Position numbers and translations under genes: made by a program | In this document: in pieces, positions 55,279 through 64,000 of the stretch | Position numbering within the stretch: position 1 is the stretch's first letter | Layout: every line of letters begins with the position of its first letter | Source of the DNA: Thermohalobacter berrensis | Lineage (GTDB): Bacteria; Bacillota; Clostridia; Tissierellales; Thermohalobacteraceae | Reading direction: 5' to 3' | DNA length: 64,000 nucleotides | NCBI RefSeq assembly: GCF_003609645.1 | Contig: NZ_MCIB01000038.1 | Location: 1-64,000, forward strand | Notes under the pieces: generated by a model | Seen by the model: the letters and a program-made list of their open reading frames with translations, nothing else | Told to the model about the DNA's origin: nothing | Databases searched by the model: none

Positions 55279-56811
55279 ATGTTTGACAAATTAGTAGCTC
55301 TAATAGTTTTAGACGGTTGGGGAATAGGCGAAGAATACGAAGGAAACGCTATAAGTAAAGCTAACACACCAAATTTTGATAGATTAATTAAAAATTATCC
55401 TAATACTACTTTAGAAGCAAGTGGACTAAACGTAGGATTGCCAGAAGGACAAATGGGAAATTCTGAAGTTGGCCATCTAAATATAGGTGCTGGAAGAATA
55501 GTTTATCAAGATTACACTAGGATAAATAAGTCAATAGACAATGGTCAATTTTATGAAAATAAAGAGTTCCTTAAAGCAATTAATAATGTAAAGGAAAAGG
55601 ACTCTAAGCTTCATATTATGGGGTTACTATCAGATGGCGGAGTTCACAGTCATAATACACATCTATACTCACTTTTAAATCTAGCTAAAAAGCATGGAAT
55701 TGAAAAAGTATATGTACATTGCTTTTTAGATGGTAGAGATGTTCCACCGAAAAGTGCTAAAAAATATATTGAAGAGTTAGAAGAAAAGTTAAATGAAATT
55801 GGCATTGGTGAAATAGCAACAGTTGCTGGTAGATACTATGCAATGGATAGAGATAAGAGATGGGACAGAACTGAAAAGGCATATAATGCATTAGTATTAG
55901 GTAAGGGTATAGAAGTTGCAACAGCTATTGAAGCAGTAAATAGGTCTTATAGTGAAGATGTAACAGATGAATTTGTCATTCCATCAGTTGTAACTAAAAA
56001 TGGAAAACCAGTAACAACTGTAGATGACAGTGATTCTATAATATTCTTTAACTTTAGACCAGATAGAGCTAGACAAATAACAAGGGCTTTTGTAGATGAA
56101 AATTTTGAAGGGTTTGATAGAGATAAGAAAGTAAATGTACATTTTGTAGGTATGACCCAGTATGATAAAACTATTGAAAATATGAATATAGCATATAAAC
56201 CTCAGAAACATGAGAATACCTTAGGAGAATATGTAAGTAGCTTAGGGGTTAAGCAATTAAGAATTGCAGAAACAGAGAAGTATGCCCATGTGACATTCTT
56301 CTTTAATGGTGGAGTAGAAGAGCCAAATGAAGGTGAAGATAGAGTATTGATTCCTTCTCCAAAAGTTGCAACATATGACTTAAAACCAGAAATGAGTGCT
56401 ATAGAAGTTAAGGATGAGGTTATTAAAAGAATTAGAGAAGAAAATTATGGTTTAATTGTATTAAATTTTGCTAATCCAGATATGGTAGGTCATACTGGAA
56501 AATTAGATGCAGCAATAAAGGCAATCGAAACAGTTGATTCATGCTTAGGTGAGATTGTAGAAGAAATACAAAAAGTTAATGGAAAAGTGTTAATTACTGC
56601 TGACCATGGAAACTCAGAGTTAATGATAGATCAACATTCAGGAAAAACTTTAACTGCCCATACAACAAATAAAGTGCCGTGTATAATAATTGGTGAAGGA
56701 AATGTAAAGTTAAGGGAAGGAATCCTTGCAGATGTAGCACCTACCATATTAGATATGATGGGTGCACAAATCCCAGAAGAAATGACTGGTAAGTCTTTAA
56801 TAACAAGATAA
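55279..56811 (+). CDS. gpmI: 2,3-bisphosphoglycerate-independent phosphoglycerate mutase
   Basis: 510 residues, alkaline-phosphatase fold. [11 protein letters not shown] at the start, the catalytic Ser in [27 protein letters not shown], and TADHGNSE. Interconverts 3- and 2-phosphoglycerate, Mn2+-dependent. 16 bases after tpiA, with AAGGAGG. Confidence 0.96.
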   Translation: MFDKLVALIVLDGWGIGEEYEGNAISKANTPNFDRLIKNYPNTTLEASGLNVGLPEGQMGNSEVGHLNIGAGRIVYQDYTRINKSIDNGQFYENKEFLKAINNVKEKDSKLHIMGLLSDGGVHSHNTHLYSLLNLAKKHGIEKVYVHCFLDGRDVPPKSAKKYIEELEEKLNEIGIGEIATVAGRYYAMDRDKRWDRTEKAYNALVLGKGIEVATAIEAVNRSYSEDVTDEFVIPSVVTKNGKPVTTVDDSDSIIFFNFRPDRARQITRAFVDENFEGFDRDKKVNVHFVGMTQYDKTIENMNIAYKPQKHENTLGEYVSSLGVKQLRIAETEKYAHVTFFFNGGVEEPNEGEDRVLIPSPKVATYDLKPEMSAIEVKDEVIKRIREENYGLIVLNFANPDMVGHTGKLDAAIKAIETVDSCLGEIVEEIQKVNGKVLITADHGNSELMIDQHSGKTLTAHTTNKVPCIIIGEGNVKLREGILADVAPTILDMMGAQIPEEMTGKSLITR

Positions 56812-56821
56812 TATTGGCTAG

Positions 56822-56843
56822 TTAGCTAGTATATACTAGCTAA
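56822..56843. repeat. 22-base perfect palindrome between gpmI and eno
   Basis: TTAGCTAGTAT followed by its exact complement. No T run follows, so it is not a normal terminator; it could be an operator or processing site. Confidence 0.6.
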
Positions 56844-58178
<1,335 letters not shown>

Positions 58179-58212
58179 TTTTGGATAAAATGAATAAATA
58201 GAGGAAATTTTG

Positions 58213-58258
58213 CCAAATAATAAGGATGGATTGTCTATCCTTATTATTTGGTTTTATA
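58213..58258 (+). terminator. intrinsic terminator after eno
   Basis: 15-bp perfect stem (CCAAATAATAAGGAT, 58213-58227, with 58237-58251), then TTTTATATTTTT. Confidence 0.8.
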
Positions 58259-58340
58259 TTTTTGAAAGGAAATTTATTGATTTTATAATTCTCCTATGTT
58301 AGAATAACTATGTTAATTATAAACTTAGGGAGGTGCAAAA

Positions 58341-58571
58341 GTGAACATATTTTTCACTATATTACTTATAATTTCAAGCTTAATACTTATAGGAAGTATT
58401 TTATTACAACCAGGTAAAAGTGCTGGTTTATCTGGTAGTATTGCAGGTGGAGCTGAAAGCTTATTAGGTAAAAACAAAGGAAGAACTTATGAAGGGATAT
58501 TAAGTAAAGTAACAACAATTTCAGCAGTTGTTTTTATAATATCTGCATTAGCACTAGCTGCACTACAATAA
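58341..58571 (+). CDS. secG: protein translocase subunit SecG
   Basis: Small membrane subunit of the Sec channel, 76 residues, two helices (about 2-22 and 55-74). Between them LLQPGKSAGLSGSIAGGAESLLGKNKGR is the SecG cytoplasmic loop. Start GTG at 58341 behind GGGAGGTG. It follows eno, as in many Firmicutes. Confidence 0.93.
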   Translation: MNIFFTILLIISSLILIGSILLQPGKSAGLSGSIAGGAESLLGKNKGRTYEGILSKVTTISAVVFIISALALAALQ

Positions 58572-58602
58572 CAATAAAAACAAAATAAAGGAGGTTATCT
58601 AA

Positions 58603-60597
58603 GTGACTATTATAGCACCAATAGTAGGTATAATTGCTCTATTATTTGCATATTATAAAGCTTCTACTATTAAAAAAGTAGATGTAGGAACTAATAGAAT
58701 GGGCGAGATAGCTTCTTACATCCAAGAAGGAGCAATGGCTTTCTTATCAAGAGAATATAAAGCACTATTAATTTTTGTTGCAGTATTATTTGTAGTTTTA
58801 ACTTTTGGTATTAACATTCAAACAGCTGTATGCTTCCTAGTTGGAGCTATTTCATCGGCTTTAGCTGGATTCTTTGGAATGAGAGTTGCTACAAGTGCCA
58901 ATGTAAGAACAGCTAATGCAGCAAAAGAATCAGGAATGAATAAGGCATTAAATGTAGCATTCTCAGGTGGAGCAGTAATGGGAATGTCAGTTGTAGGATT
59001 AGGTTTGCTAGGTGTTGGAGGCCTTTACTTAATTTTTAATGATATTACTTATGTTACAGGCTTTGGATTAGGAGCTTCATCAATTGCGCTATTTGGACGT
59101 GTTGGTGGAGGTATATACACTAAAGCAGCCGATGTAGGCGCAGACCTAGTTGGTAAAGTTGAAGCGGGAATTCCAGAAGATGACCCAAGAAACCCAGCGG
59201 TTATAGCAGATAACGTTGGAGATAATGTTGGAGACGTTGCAGGAATGGGTGCTGACCTATTTGAATCATATGTAGGATCAATTATATCAGCTATTACTTT
59301 AGGGATAGCAGCATTCAATCTTAATGGAGCTTTATATCCATTATTATTAGCAGCAACAGGAATTATAGCATCAATTATTGGTACATTCTTCGTAAGAGGT
59401 GATGAAAACTCTGACCCACATAAAGCTTTAAAAATGGGTACTTATGTAAGTAGTATAATTACTGTAATAGTTGCTTACATATTAAGCAACTCACTATTAG
59501 GAACATTAAAGCCATTTATAGCTATAGTAACAGGTCTAATAGTAGGTCTAATAATAGGACAACTTACAGAATACTATACTTCAGGAGAATTTAAGCCTGT
59601 TAAAAGAATTGCAGATAAATCTGAAACAGGTAGTGCTACAAACATAATTGGTGGTTTAGCAGTAGGTATGGTTTCTACGGCACTTCCTATTTTAGTAATT
59701 GCTATTGGTATTTTAATAGCATTCTATGCTGCAGGAGGAGGACAAGAAGTAGGTGAAGGTCTGTATGGAATTGCATTAGCAGCAGTAGGTATGCTTTCAA
59801 CAGCAGGTATGACTGTAGCAGTAGATGCTTATGGTCCAATTGCTGATAATGCTGGTGGTATTGCAGAAATGTGTGAATTACCAGCAGGTGTTAGAGATAT
59901 AACTGATAAACTAGATGCAGTTGGAAATACTACTGCAGCAATTGGTAAAGGATTTGCTATTGGTTCAGCAGCACTTACAGCTTTAGCATTATTCTCATCA
60001 TATACACAAGCTGTAAACCTAGAAAGTATAGACTTAACTAAGCCAACAGTTATTGCAGGATTATTAATTGGTGGTATGCTACCATTCTTATTCTCAGCTA
60101 TCACTATGGAAGCTGTTGGTAAAGCTGCATTTAGTATGATAGAAGAGGTAAGAAGACAATTTAAAACTATACCTGGTATTATGGAAGGTAAAGCTAAGCC
60201 AGAATACAAGAGATGTGTTGATATAAGTACAGCAGCAGCGCTTAAAGAAATGATGGTACCAGGATTACTTGCAGTAGTTGCTCCTTTATTAACAGGACTT
60301 ATCCTTGGAATAGAAGCATTAGGAGGACTATTAGCAGGAGCATTAGTTTCAGGTGTGCTTATGGCTATACTAATGGCTAATGCTGGTGGAGCATGGGATA
60401 ATGCTAAAAAGTATATAGAAGAAGGACATCATGGAGGAAAAGGTAGTGAAGCTCATAAAGCAGCAGTTGTTGGAGATACAGTAGGTGACCCATTTAAAGA
60501 TACTTCAGGTCCTTCAATAAACATACTAATAAAGCTTATGACTATAGTTGCATTAGTATTTGCTCCATTATTCCTTAAATTTGGAGGCTTATTCTAA
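58603..60597 (+). CDS. hppA: K+-dependent membrane pyrophosphatase
   Basis: Ion-pumping pyrophosphatase of 664 residues, about 16 helices. Substrate loop: [50 protein letters not shown]; also [14 protein letters not shown] and [17 protein letters not shown]. In [10 protein letters not shown] the residue after GNTT is Ala, not Lys, which marks the K+-dependent class; whether Na+ or H+ is pumped is not decided by what I can see. Start GTG at 58603 behind AAAGGAGG. 31 bases after secG. Recovers energy from PPi. Confidence 0.94.
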   Translation: MTIIAPIVGIIALLFAYYKASTIKKVDVGTNRMGEIASYIQEGAMAFLSREYKALLIFVAVLFVVLTFGINIQTAVCFLVGAISSALAGFFGMRVATSANVRTANAAKESGMNKALNVAFSGGAVMGMSVVGLGLLGVGGLYLIFNDITYVTGFGLGASSIALFGRVGGGIYTKAADVGADLVGKVEAGIPEDDPRNPAVIADNVGDNVGDVAGMGADLFESYVGSIISAITLGIAAFNLNGALYPLLLAATGIIASIIGTFFVRGDENSDPHKALKMGTYVSSIITVIVAYILSNSLLGTLKPFIAIVTGLIVGLIIGQLTEYYTSGEFKPVKRIADKSETGSATNIIGGLAVGMVSTALPILVIAIGILIAFYAAGGGQEVGEGLYGIALAAVGMLSTAGMTVAVDAYGPIADNAGGIAEMCELPAGVRDITDKLDAVGNTTAAIGKGFAIGSAALTALALFSSYTQAVNLESIDLTKPTVIAGLLIGGMLPFLFSAITMEAVGKAAFSMIEEVRRQFKTIPGIMEGKAKPEYKRCVDISTAAALKEMMVPGLLAVVAPLLTGLILGIEALGGLLAGALVSGVLMAILMANAGGAWDNAKKYIEEGHHGGKGSEAHKAAVVGDTVGDPFKDTSGPSINILIKLMTIVALVFAPLFLKFGGLF

Positions 60598-60612
60598 TAA
60601 ACTTAATAAAGT

Positions 60613-60645
60613 AAAAAATCCCTCTCAAACGAGAGGGATTTTTTA
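60613..60645 (+). terminator. intrinsic terminator after hppA
   Basis: AAAAAATCCCTCTC and GAGAGGGATTTTTT form a perfect 14-bp stem with an AAAC loop. Confidence 0.9.
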
Positions 60646-60692
60646 TAATACATAGGAAATTATAAACAAATAAAAATTGTTGACTTTTTTAT

Positions 60693-60950
60693 TTACTGAA
60701 ATTCCATACATTTAACAGTTAACCCTTCAATTTGTTGAAGCTTATTTTCTAAATCAACACTTCTGTCGTTACTATTATCATTTAACTCTAACAAAATTAA
60801 TCCCTTTTCTGTACACTCTTCATTAAACTCAGCCTGTTGGTGTAATCCTATTCTTGTTTTTATGATACAGCCAAACTCTGTAAAGACCTTTTGCATTCTG
60901 TCGACCTCTTCAAATCGATTATCAACTTGCACACCCATAATTTTTTTCAT
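60693..60950 (-). CDS. TM1266-like small ACT/ferredoxin-fold protein
   Basis: 85 residues resembling the iron-only hydrogenase system regulator family (TM1266): MKKIMGVQVDNRFEEVDRMQKVFTEFGCIIKTRIGLHQ, then GLILLELND and LENKLQQIEGLTVKCMEF, a beta-alpha-beta-beta-alpha-beta pattern. No HTH and no hydrogenase gene nearby. GGGGGTG precedes the ATG. Convergent to hppA. The family link is by eye. Confidence 0.65.
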   Translation of the reverse strand: MKKIMGVQVDNRFEEVDRMQKVFTEFGCIIKTRIGLHQQAEFNEECTEKGLILLELNDNSNDRSVDLENKLQQIEGLTVKCMEFQ

Positions 60951-61151
60951 TTTTACACCCCCAATTTATATTTAGTAATATAGGAATATATATCTAGTTA
61001 ATATTATTGATTAAAAAAATATAATTTATACCAAAAAAAACATATATCACAAATAGATACCAGTCTGCTTTAAAAACTGGTAATATATAACATTGGTTTT
61101 GTTACTAAAGAACACATTTTTAAAAGAATTATGGTATAGATTTAAAAGATT

Positions 61152-61160
61152 TGATATAAT
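61152..61160 (+). promoter_or_regulatory. extended -10 promoter of the hydrolase-murF-ddl run
   Basis: TGATATAAT, extended -10 consensus, about 80 bases before the hydrolase start. The hairpin TACCAGT/ACTGGTA lies at 61058-61082. Confidence 0.45.
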
Positions 61161-61239
61161 CAATTAAGGTAAGTCAATAATAGATTAATAATAAATAGAA
61201 TTTTATAGAGATTATAAAATTTTAAATGGAGTTGGTAAT

Positions 61240-62004
61240 ATGAAAGTTACTATTGAAGGATTAAATATAAATTATACTTGTGAAGGCCAGGGTAAAAATA
61301 TTCTTCTTCTTCATGGATGGGGAGGATCTATTGAAAGCTTTTTACCCGTTTTTAATCATTTAAAAAAAAGGTTTAAGGTTTATTCAATTGATTTTCCTGG
61401 CTTTGGTAAAAGTGATCCACCTAGAGAGGTATGGGGAGTCTTTGATTATGCTAGACTAACTAAAAAATTTATTGATAAAATGGGAATAGAAGAAGTGATA
61501 CTTATAGGGCATTCCTTTGGTGGTCGTGTATCAATAGTTCTTGCAAATAAGTATCCAGAATTAATTAAGAAGATGATCCTAGTAGATAGTGCAGGACTTA
61601 TCCCTAAAAGACCTTTAAAATATTACATAAAAGTTTATTCCTTTAAATTATTAAAATTCCTTTATAGAACTATATTCTTTTGGGATGATAAAGAAAAAAG
61701 AATGGAGAAATTTTATAAAAAGTTTGGGTCAAAGGACTATAGAGAAGCCGGAAATATGAGAAAAATATTAGTAAAGGTAGTAAATGAAAATCTAAAACCT
61801 TTGTTAAAGGATATTAAAGCTTCTACTCTGTTAATATGGGGTGAGAATGATGAGGCTACTCCAGTATATATGGGTAAAATTATGGAAAAAGAAATAGAAG
61901 ATAGTGGTTTAGTAGTATTAGAAAATGCAGGACATTTTTCATATCTAGACCAATTTAATAGATTTGTTTTAATTGTAGATAAGTTCTTAGAGGAGAGTGA
62001 ATAA
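61240..62004 (+). CDS. alpha/beta hydrolase
   Basis: Serine hydrolase of 254 residues. LLLHGWGGSIESF (oxyanion), DFPGFGKSDPP, nucleophile in LIGHSFGGRVS (about residue 92), acid in LIWGENDEATP and His in ENAGHFSYLDQ. A basic cap lies at about 125-190. GGAGTTGG before the ATG. Two bases separate it from the MurF-like gene, so an envelope role is suggested but not shown. Confidence 0.87.
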   Translation: MKVTIEGLNINYTCEGQGKNILLLHGWGGSIESFLPVFNHLKKRFKVYSIDFPGFGKSDPPREVWGVFDYARLTKKFIDKMGIEEVILIGHSFGGRVSIVLANKYPELIKKMILVDSAGLIPKRPLKYYIKVYSFKLLKFLYRTIFFWDDKEKRMEKFYKKFGSKDYREAGNMRKILVKVVNENLKPLLKDIKASTLLIWGENDEATPVYMGKIMEKEIEDSGLVVLENAGHFSYLDQFNRFVLIVDKFLEESE

Positions 62005-62006
62005 AT

Positions 62007-63668
62007 ATGAATATTATTAATAGTAGTATATTTACTATGATAAGTTCAATAACCTTAATTGTATGGTTTGTAGCTTTATATTTTAGAAGCAAGTTTGCCC
62101 TTCACATGATACAGCTTGAAGGTTATAAAACTAAAAACTATATAAATTGGCTAAAAGAATTTAGACATAGAGTTTTCCCGGGAAAAGTTGCTTTTCCTAT
62201 TATAGGAATTATGGCTCTTTTTATAATTCATTTAATAACCATCAATATTACTAAAAGCTTAGCGATATGGTTAGGCTTTGTAGTTTTATGGATTATTTTA
62301 CTTTTATTATCAGTAGAATTTAAAAAAGAAAAGGCAAAAAAAGAGCTAATATTTACTAAGAGGGCAAAAAGGCTTTTTATATCTAATTTTATAGTTAATA
62401 TTTTTGAATTAGCAATTCTATATATAATCTATTACAAATTATTTAAGTTAACTAATTACTCTTATCCAATAATTTTAGTTGGACTATCTTTAATATACTT
62501 ATATGTACCTTATAATATGATATTAGCCAATATTTTAGTTTCTCCAATAGAAAAAAGGATTAATAATTACTATTATAATATGGCATATAATAAAGTAAGG
62601 GGATTTAAAGATTTAAAAGTTGTAGGTATAACAGGTAGTTTTGGAAAAACTAGTACAAAATTTATAACAACAACTATACTTAAAGAAAAGTTTAATGTCT
62701 TAAAAACACCTGAAAGCTATAATACTCCAATGGGAATAAGTAAAGTTATAAATAACACTCTAAATGAAGAACATGAAGTGTTTGTAGCGGAAATGGGTGC
62801 AAGAAAGATTGGAGATATCAAGGAAGTGGCACAGCTTAGTAACCCTCATATTGGGATTTTAACATCAGTTGGACCAGCACATTTAGATACATTCAAAAAT
62901 ATAGAGAACATAATGAAGACAAAGTATGAATTAATTGAAGAATTGCCACCAGATGGTATTGCAATATTTAATTATGATAATGAATATGTAAGAAGGCTTG
63001 CTGATAAGACTTTTAAAGAAAAGATACTATATGGAATGAATGATACAGAGAAACTAGACTTATATGCTACTGATATCCAGGTATCAGAAGAAGGTTCAAC
63101 TTTTATTCTAAAGGATAAAGAAGGCAATAGTGTAAAATGTAAATCAAATCTTCTAGGTAAACACAATATATCTAATCTACTGGCAGGTGCGGCGGCAGGT
63201 AAAGCCTTAGGTTTAACATTGGAAGAAATTGCAAAAGGGATTGAAAAGGTAGAACCAGTACCCCATAGATTACAGTTAATTAATCCAGGAACAGGGGTAA
63301 TAGTAATTGATGATGCCTTTAATTCAAATCCAGTAGGAGCTAGAGCTGCATTGGAGGTTTTAAGTCAGTTTAGAGAAGGTAGGAAAGTAATAGTGACACC
63401 AGGTATGGTAGAATTAGGAAAAGAAGAAGAAAAGGAAAATAAAGAGTTTGGAAGGAGTATTGCAAAGGTATGTGACTATGCAATTTTAGTAGGTAAAAAT
63501 AGAACTAAGCCAATCTACGAGGGATTAATAGAAGAAGGGTTTAATACGGAAAGTATTTTTGTTGTAAATTCTTTAGATGATGCAACTAAGAGGTTACAAC
63601 AGATAGTAAAACCTAAAGATGTTGTCCTATTTGAAAATGATTTACCTGATACCTATAATGAGGAATAA
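62007..63668 (+). CDS. membrane-anchored MurF-like ligase
   Basis: 553 residues. Residues 1-175 hold four or five membrane segments, absent from normal MurF. The ligase follows: ATP loop GITGSFGKTSTKF (about 210), YNTPMGISKVIN, FVAEMGARKIGDI, TSVGPAHLDTFK, NLLGKHNISNLLAGAAAG, HRLQLI and DDAFNSNPVGARAAL. MurF adds D-Ala-D-Ala to the UDP-MurNAc-tripeptide. ddl follows 12 bases on, which fits. AGGAGAG lies before the ATG. Whether it replaces or supplements soluble MurF is unknown. Confidence 0.85.
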   Translation: MNIINSSIFTMISSITLIVWFVALYFRSKFALHMIQLEGYKTKNYINWLKEFRHRVFPGKVAFPIIGIMALFIIHLITINITKSLAIWLGFVVLWIILLLLSVEFKKEKAKKELIFTKRAKRLFISNFIVNIFELAILYIIYYKLFKLTNYSYPIILVGLSLIYLYVPYNMILANILVSPIEKRINNYYYNMAYNKVRGFKDLKVVGITGSFGKTSTKFITTTILKEKFNVLKTPESYNTPMGISKVINNTLNEEHEVFVAEMGARKIGDIKEVAQLSNPHIGILTSVGPAHLDTFKNIENIMKTKYELIEELPPDGIAIFNYDNEYVRRLADKTFKEKILYGMNDTEKLDLYATDIQVSEEGSTFILKDKEGNSVKCKSNLLGKHNISNLLAGAAAGKALGLTLEEIAKGIEKVEPVPHRLQLINPGTGVIVIDDAFNSNPVGARAALEVLSQFREGRKVIVTPGMVELGKEEEKENKEFGRSIAKVCDYAILVGKNRTKPIYEGLIEEGFNTESIFVVNSLDDATKRLQQIVKPKDVVLFENDLPDTYNEE

Positions 63669-63680
63669 GGAGGTCTGTAT

Positions 63681-64000
63681 ATGAAAAAGAAAGTGGCTGT
63701 TGTTTTTGGTGGGAGAAGTGTAGAACATGAAGTTTCAGTAATAACAGGGTTACAGGTTATAGAAAATATTGATAAAGAAAAATATGATGTAATACCAATC
63801 TATATTAATAAAGAGGGAAAGTGGCTTACAGGAGATGCCCTATTAGATTTTGAGAACTTTAAAAATGATAATTTAAAAGGATTAAAGGAAATAATACTTA
63901 CAAGTATATATAATGATAATAAAATTTATTTACATCCTGAAAAAATAGGTTTATTTAGTAAAAAATTGATAGATAATATTGATGTTGTTTTTCCTGCATT
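63681..64000 (+). CDS. ddl: D-alanine-D-alanine ligase, partial
   Basis: Start of an ATP-grasp ligase that makes D-Ala-D-Ala for peptidoglycan; about 106 residues are inside the window and the gene runs past the end. The N-terminus [20 protein letters not shown] is diagnostic, followed by [20 protein letters not shown] and [16 protein letters not shown] precedes the ATG. It forms an operon with the MurF-like gene and hydrolase. Confidence 0.92.
   Translation, partial: MKKKVAVVFGGRSVEHEVSVITGLQVIENIDKEKYDVIPIYINKEGKWLTGDALLDFENFKNDNLKGLKEIILTSIYNDNKIYLHPEKIGLFSKKLIDNIDVVFPA

Overview
The window is about 30% GC by eye and reads as chromosome from an anaerobic, spore-forming, amino-acid-fermenting Firmicute of the Clostridia/Tissierellia type. 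The main clue is a complete selenocysteine-dependent glycine reductase operon behind a tandem glycine riboswitch. A GerM-type lipoprotein, a clostridial FtsA-like/VanW cluster, a CggR-led glycolytic operon and a membrane pyrophosphatase agree with this. The genus is inference; the sequence carries no rRNA or tRNA gene that I could recognise. Gene order is dense and mostly on the plus strand.

Layout. 0.1-4.4 kb: GerMN lipoprotein, then minus-strand rodA and a class V aminotransferase, then endonuclease IV. 4.5-8.0 kb: a two-component system with a short membrane sensor, followed by an ABC exporter of the bacitracin-resistance type. 8.2-15.6 kb: housekeeping genes (ZIP transporter, TtcA-like protein, signal peptidase, QueG, phosphoesterase, Kbl, EamA, DUF503, endonuclease III). 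15.8-20.5 kb: FtsA-like protein, VanW/G5 protein, DUF2225, Ogt. 20.7-23.8 kb: a P-loop kinase with no canonical start codon, a cyclase-family hydrolase, an unannotated 45-residue minus-strand gene and an NCS2 purine permease. 23.9-30.0 kb: a lipase-like hydrolase, then a corrinoid operon (CobO, BtuF, BtuC, BtuD with an extra C-terminal domain, HAD phosphatase). 30.1-36.2 kb: Cu/Zn SOD, two DUF362 proteins, TrmL, a Na+/Pi cotransporter preceded by a PhoP-type box array, DegV.

36.3-44.4 kb is the metabolic centre: glycine riboswitch, grdX, trxB, trxA, grdE, grdA, grdB, grdC, grdD. grdA and grdB each contain an in-frame UGA read as selenocysteine. Thioredoxin reductase and thioredoxin deliver electrons, proteins A and B activate glycine, and protein C releases acetyl phosphate. 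Kbl (12 kb) could feed glycine from threonine, and corrinoid uptake fits an amino-acid fermenter.

44.6-49.4 kb: a BMP-type nucleoside ABC importer. 49.5-50.9 kb: rpoN (sigma-54), broken by a -1 frameshift. 51.1-60.6 kb: cggR, gapA, pgk, tpiA, gpmI, eno, secG, hppA. The last 3 kb hold an alpha/beta hydrolase, a membrane-anchored MurF-like ligase and the start of ddl, which runs off the end.

I see no phage, transposon, CRISPR array or obvious defence island. The points most worth a second look are the rpoN frameshift, two genes with strong Shine-Dalgarno sites but no AUG/GUG/UUG, the PhoP-box array, a duplicated CggR operator, FtsA-like and BtuD proteins with extra C-terminal domains, a 20-bp hairpin inside the grd operon, and stop codons built into terminator stems.
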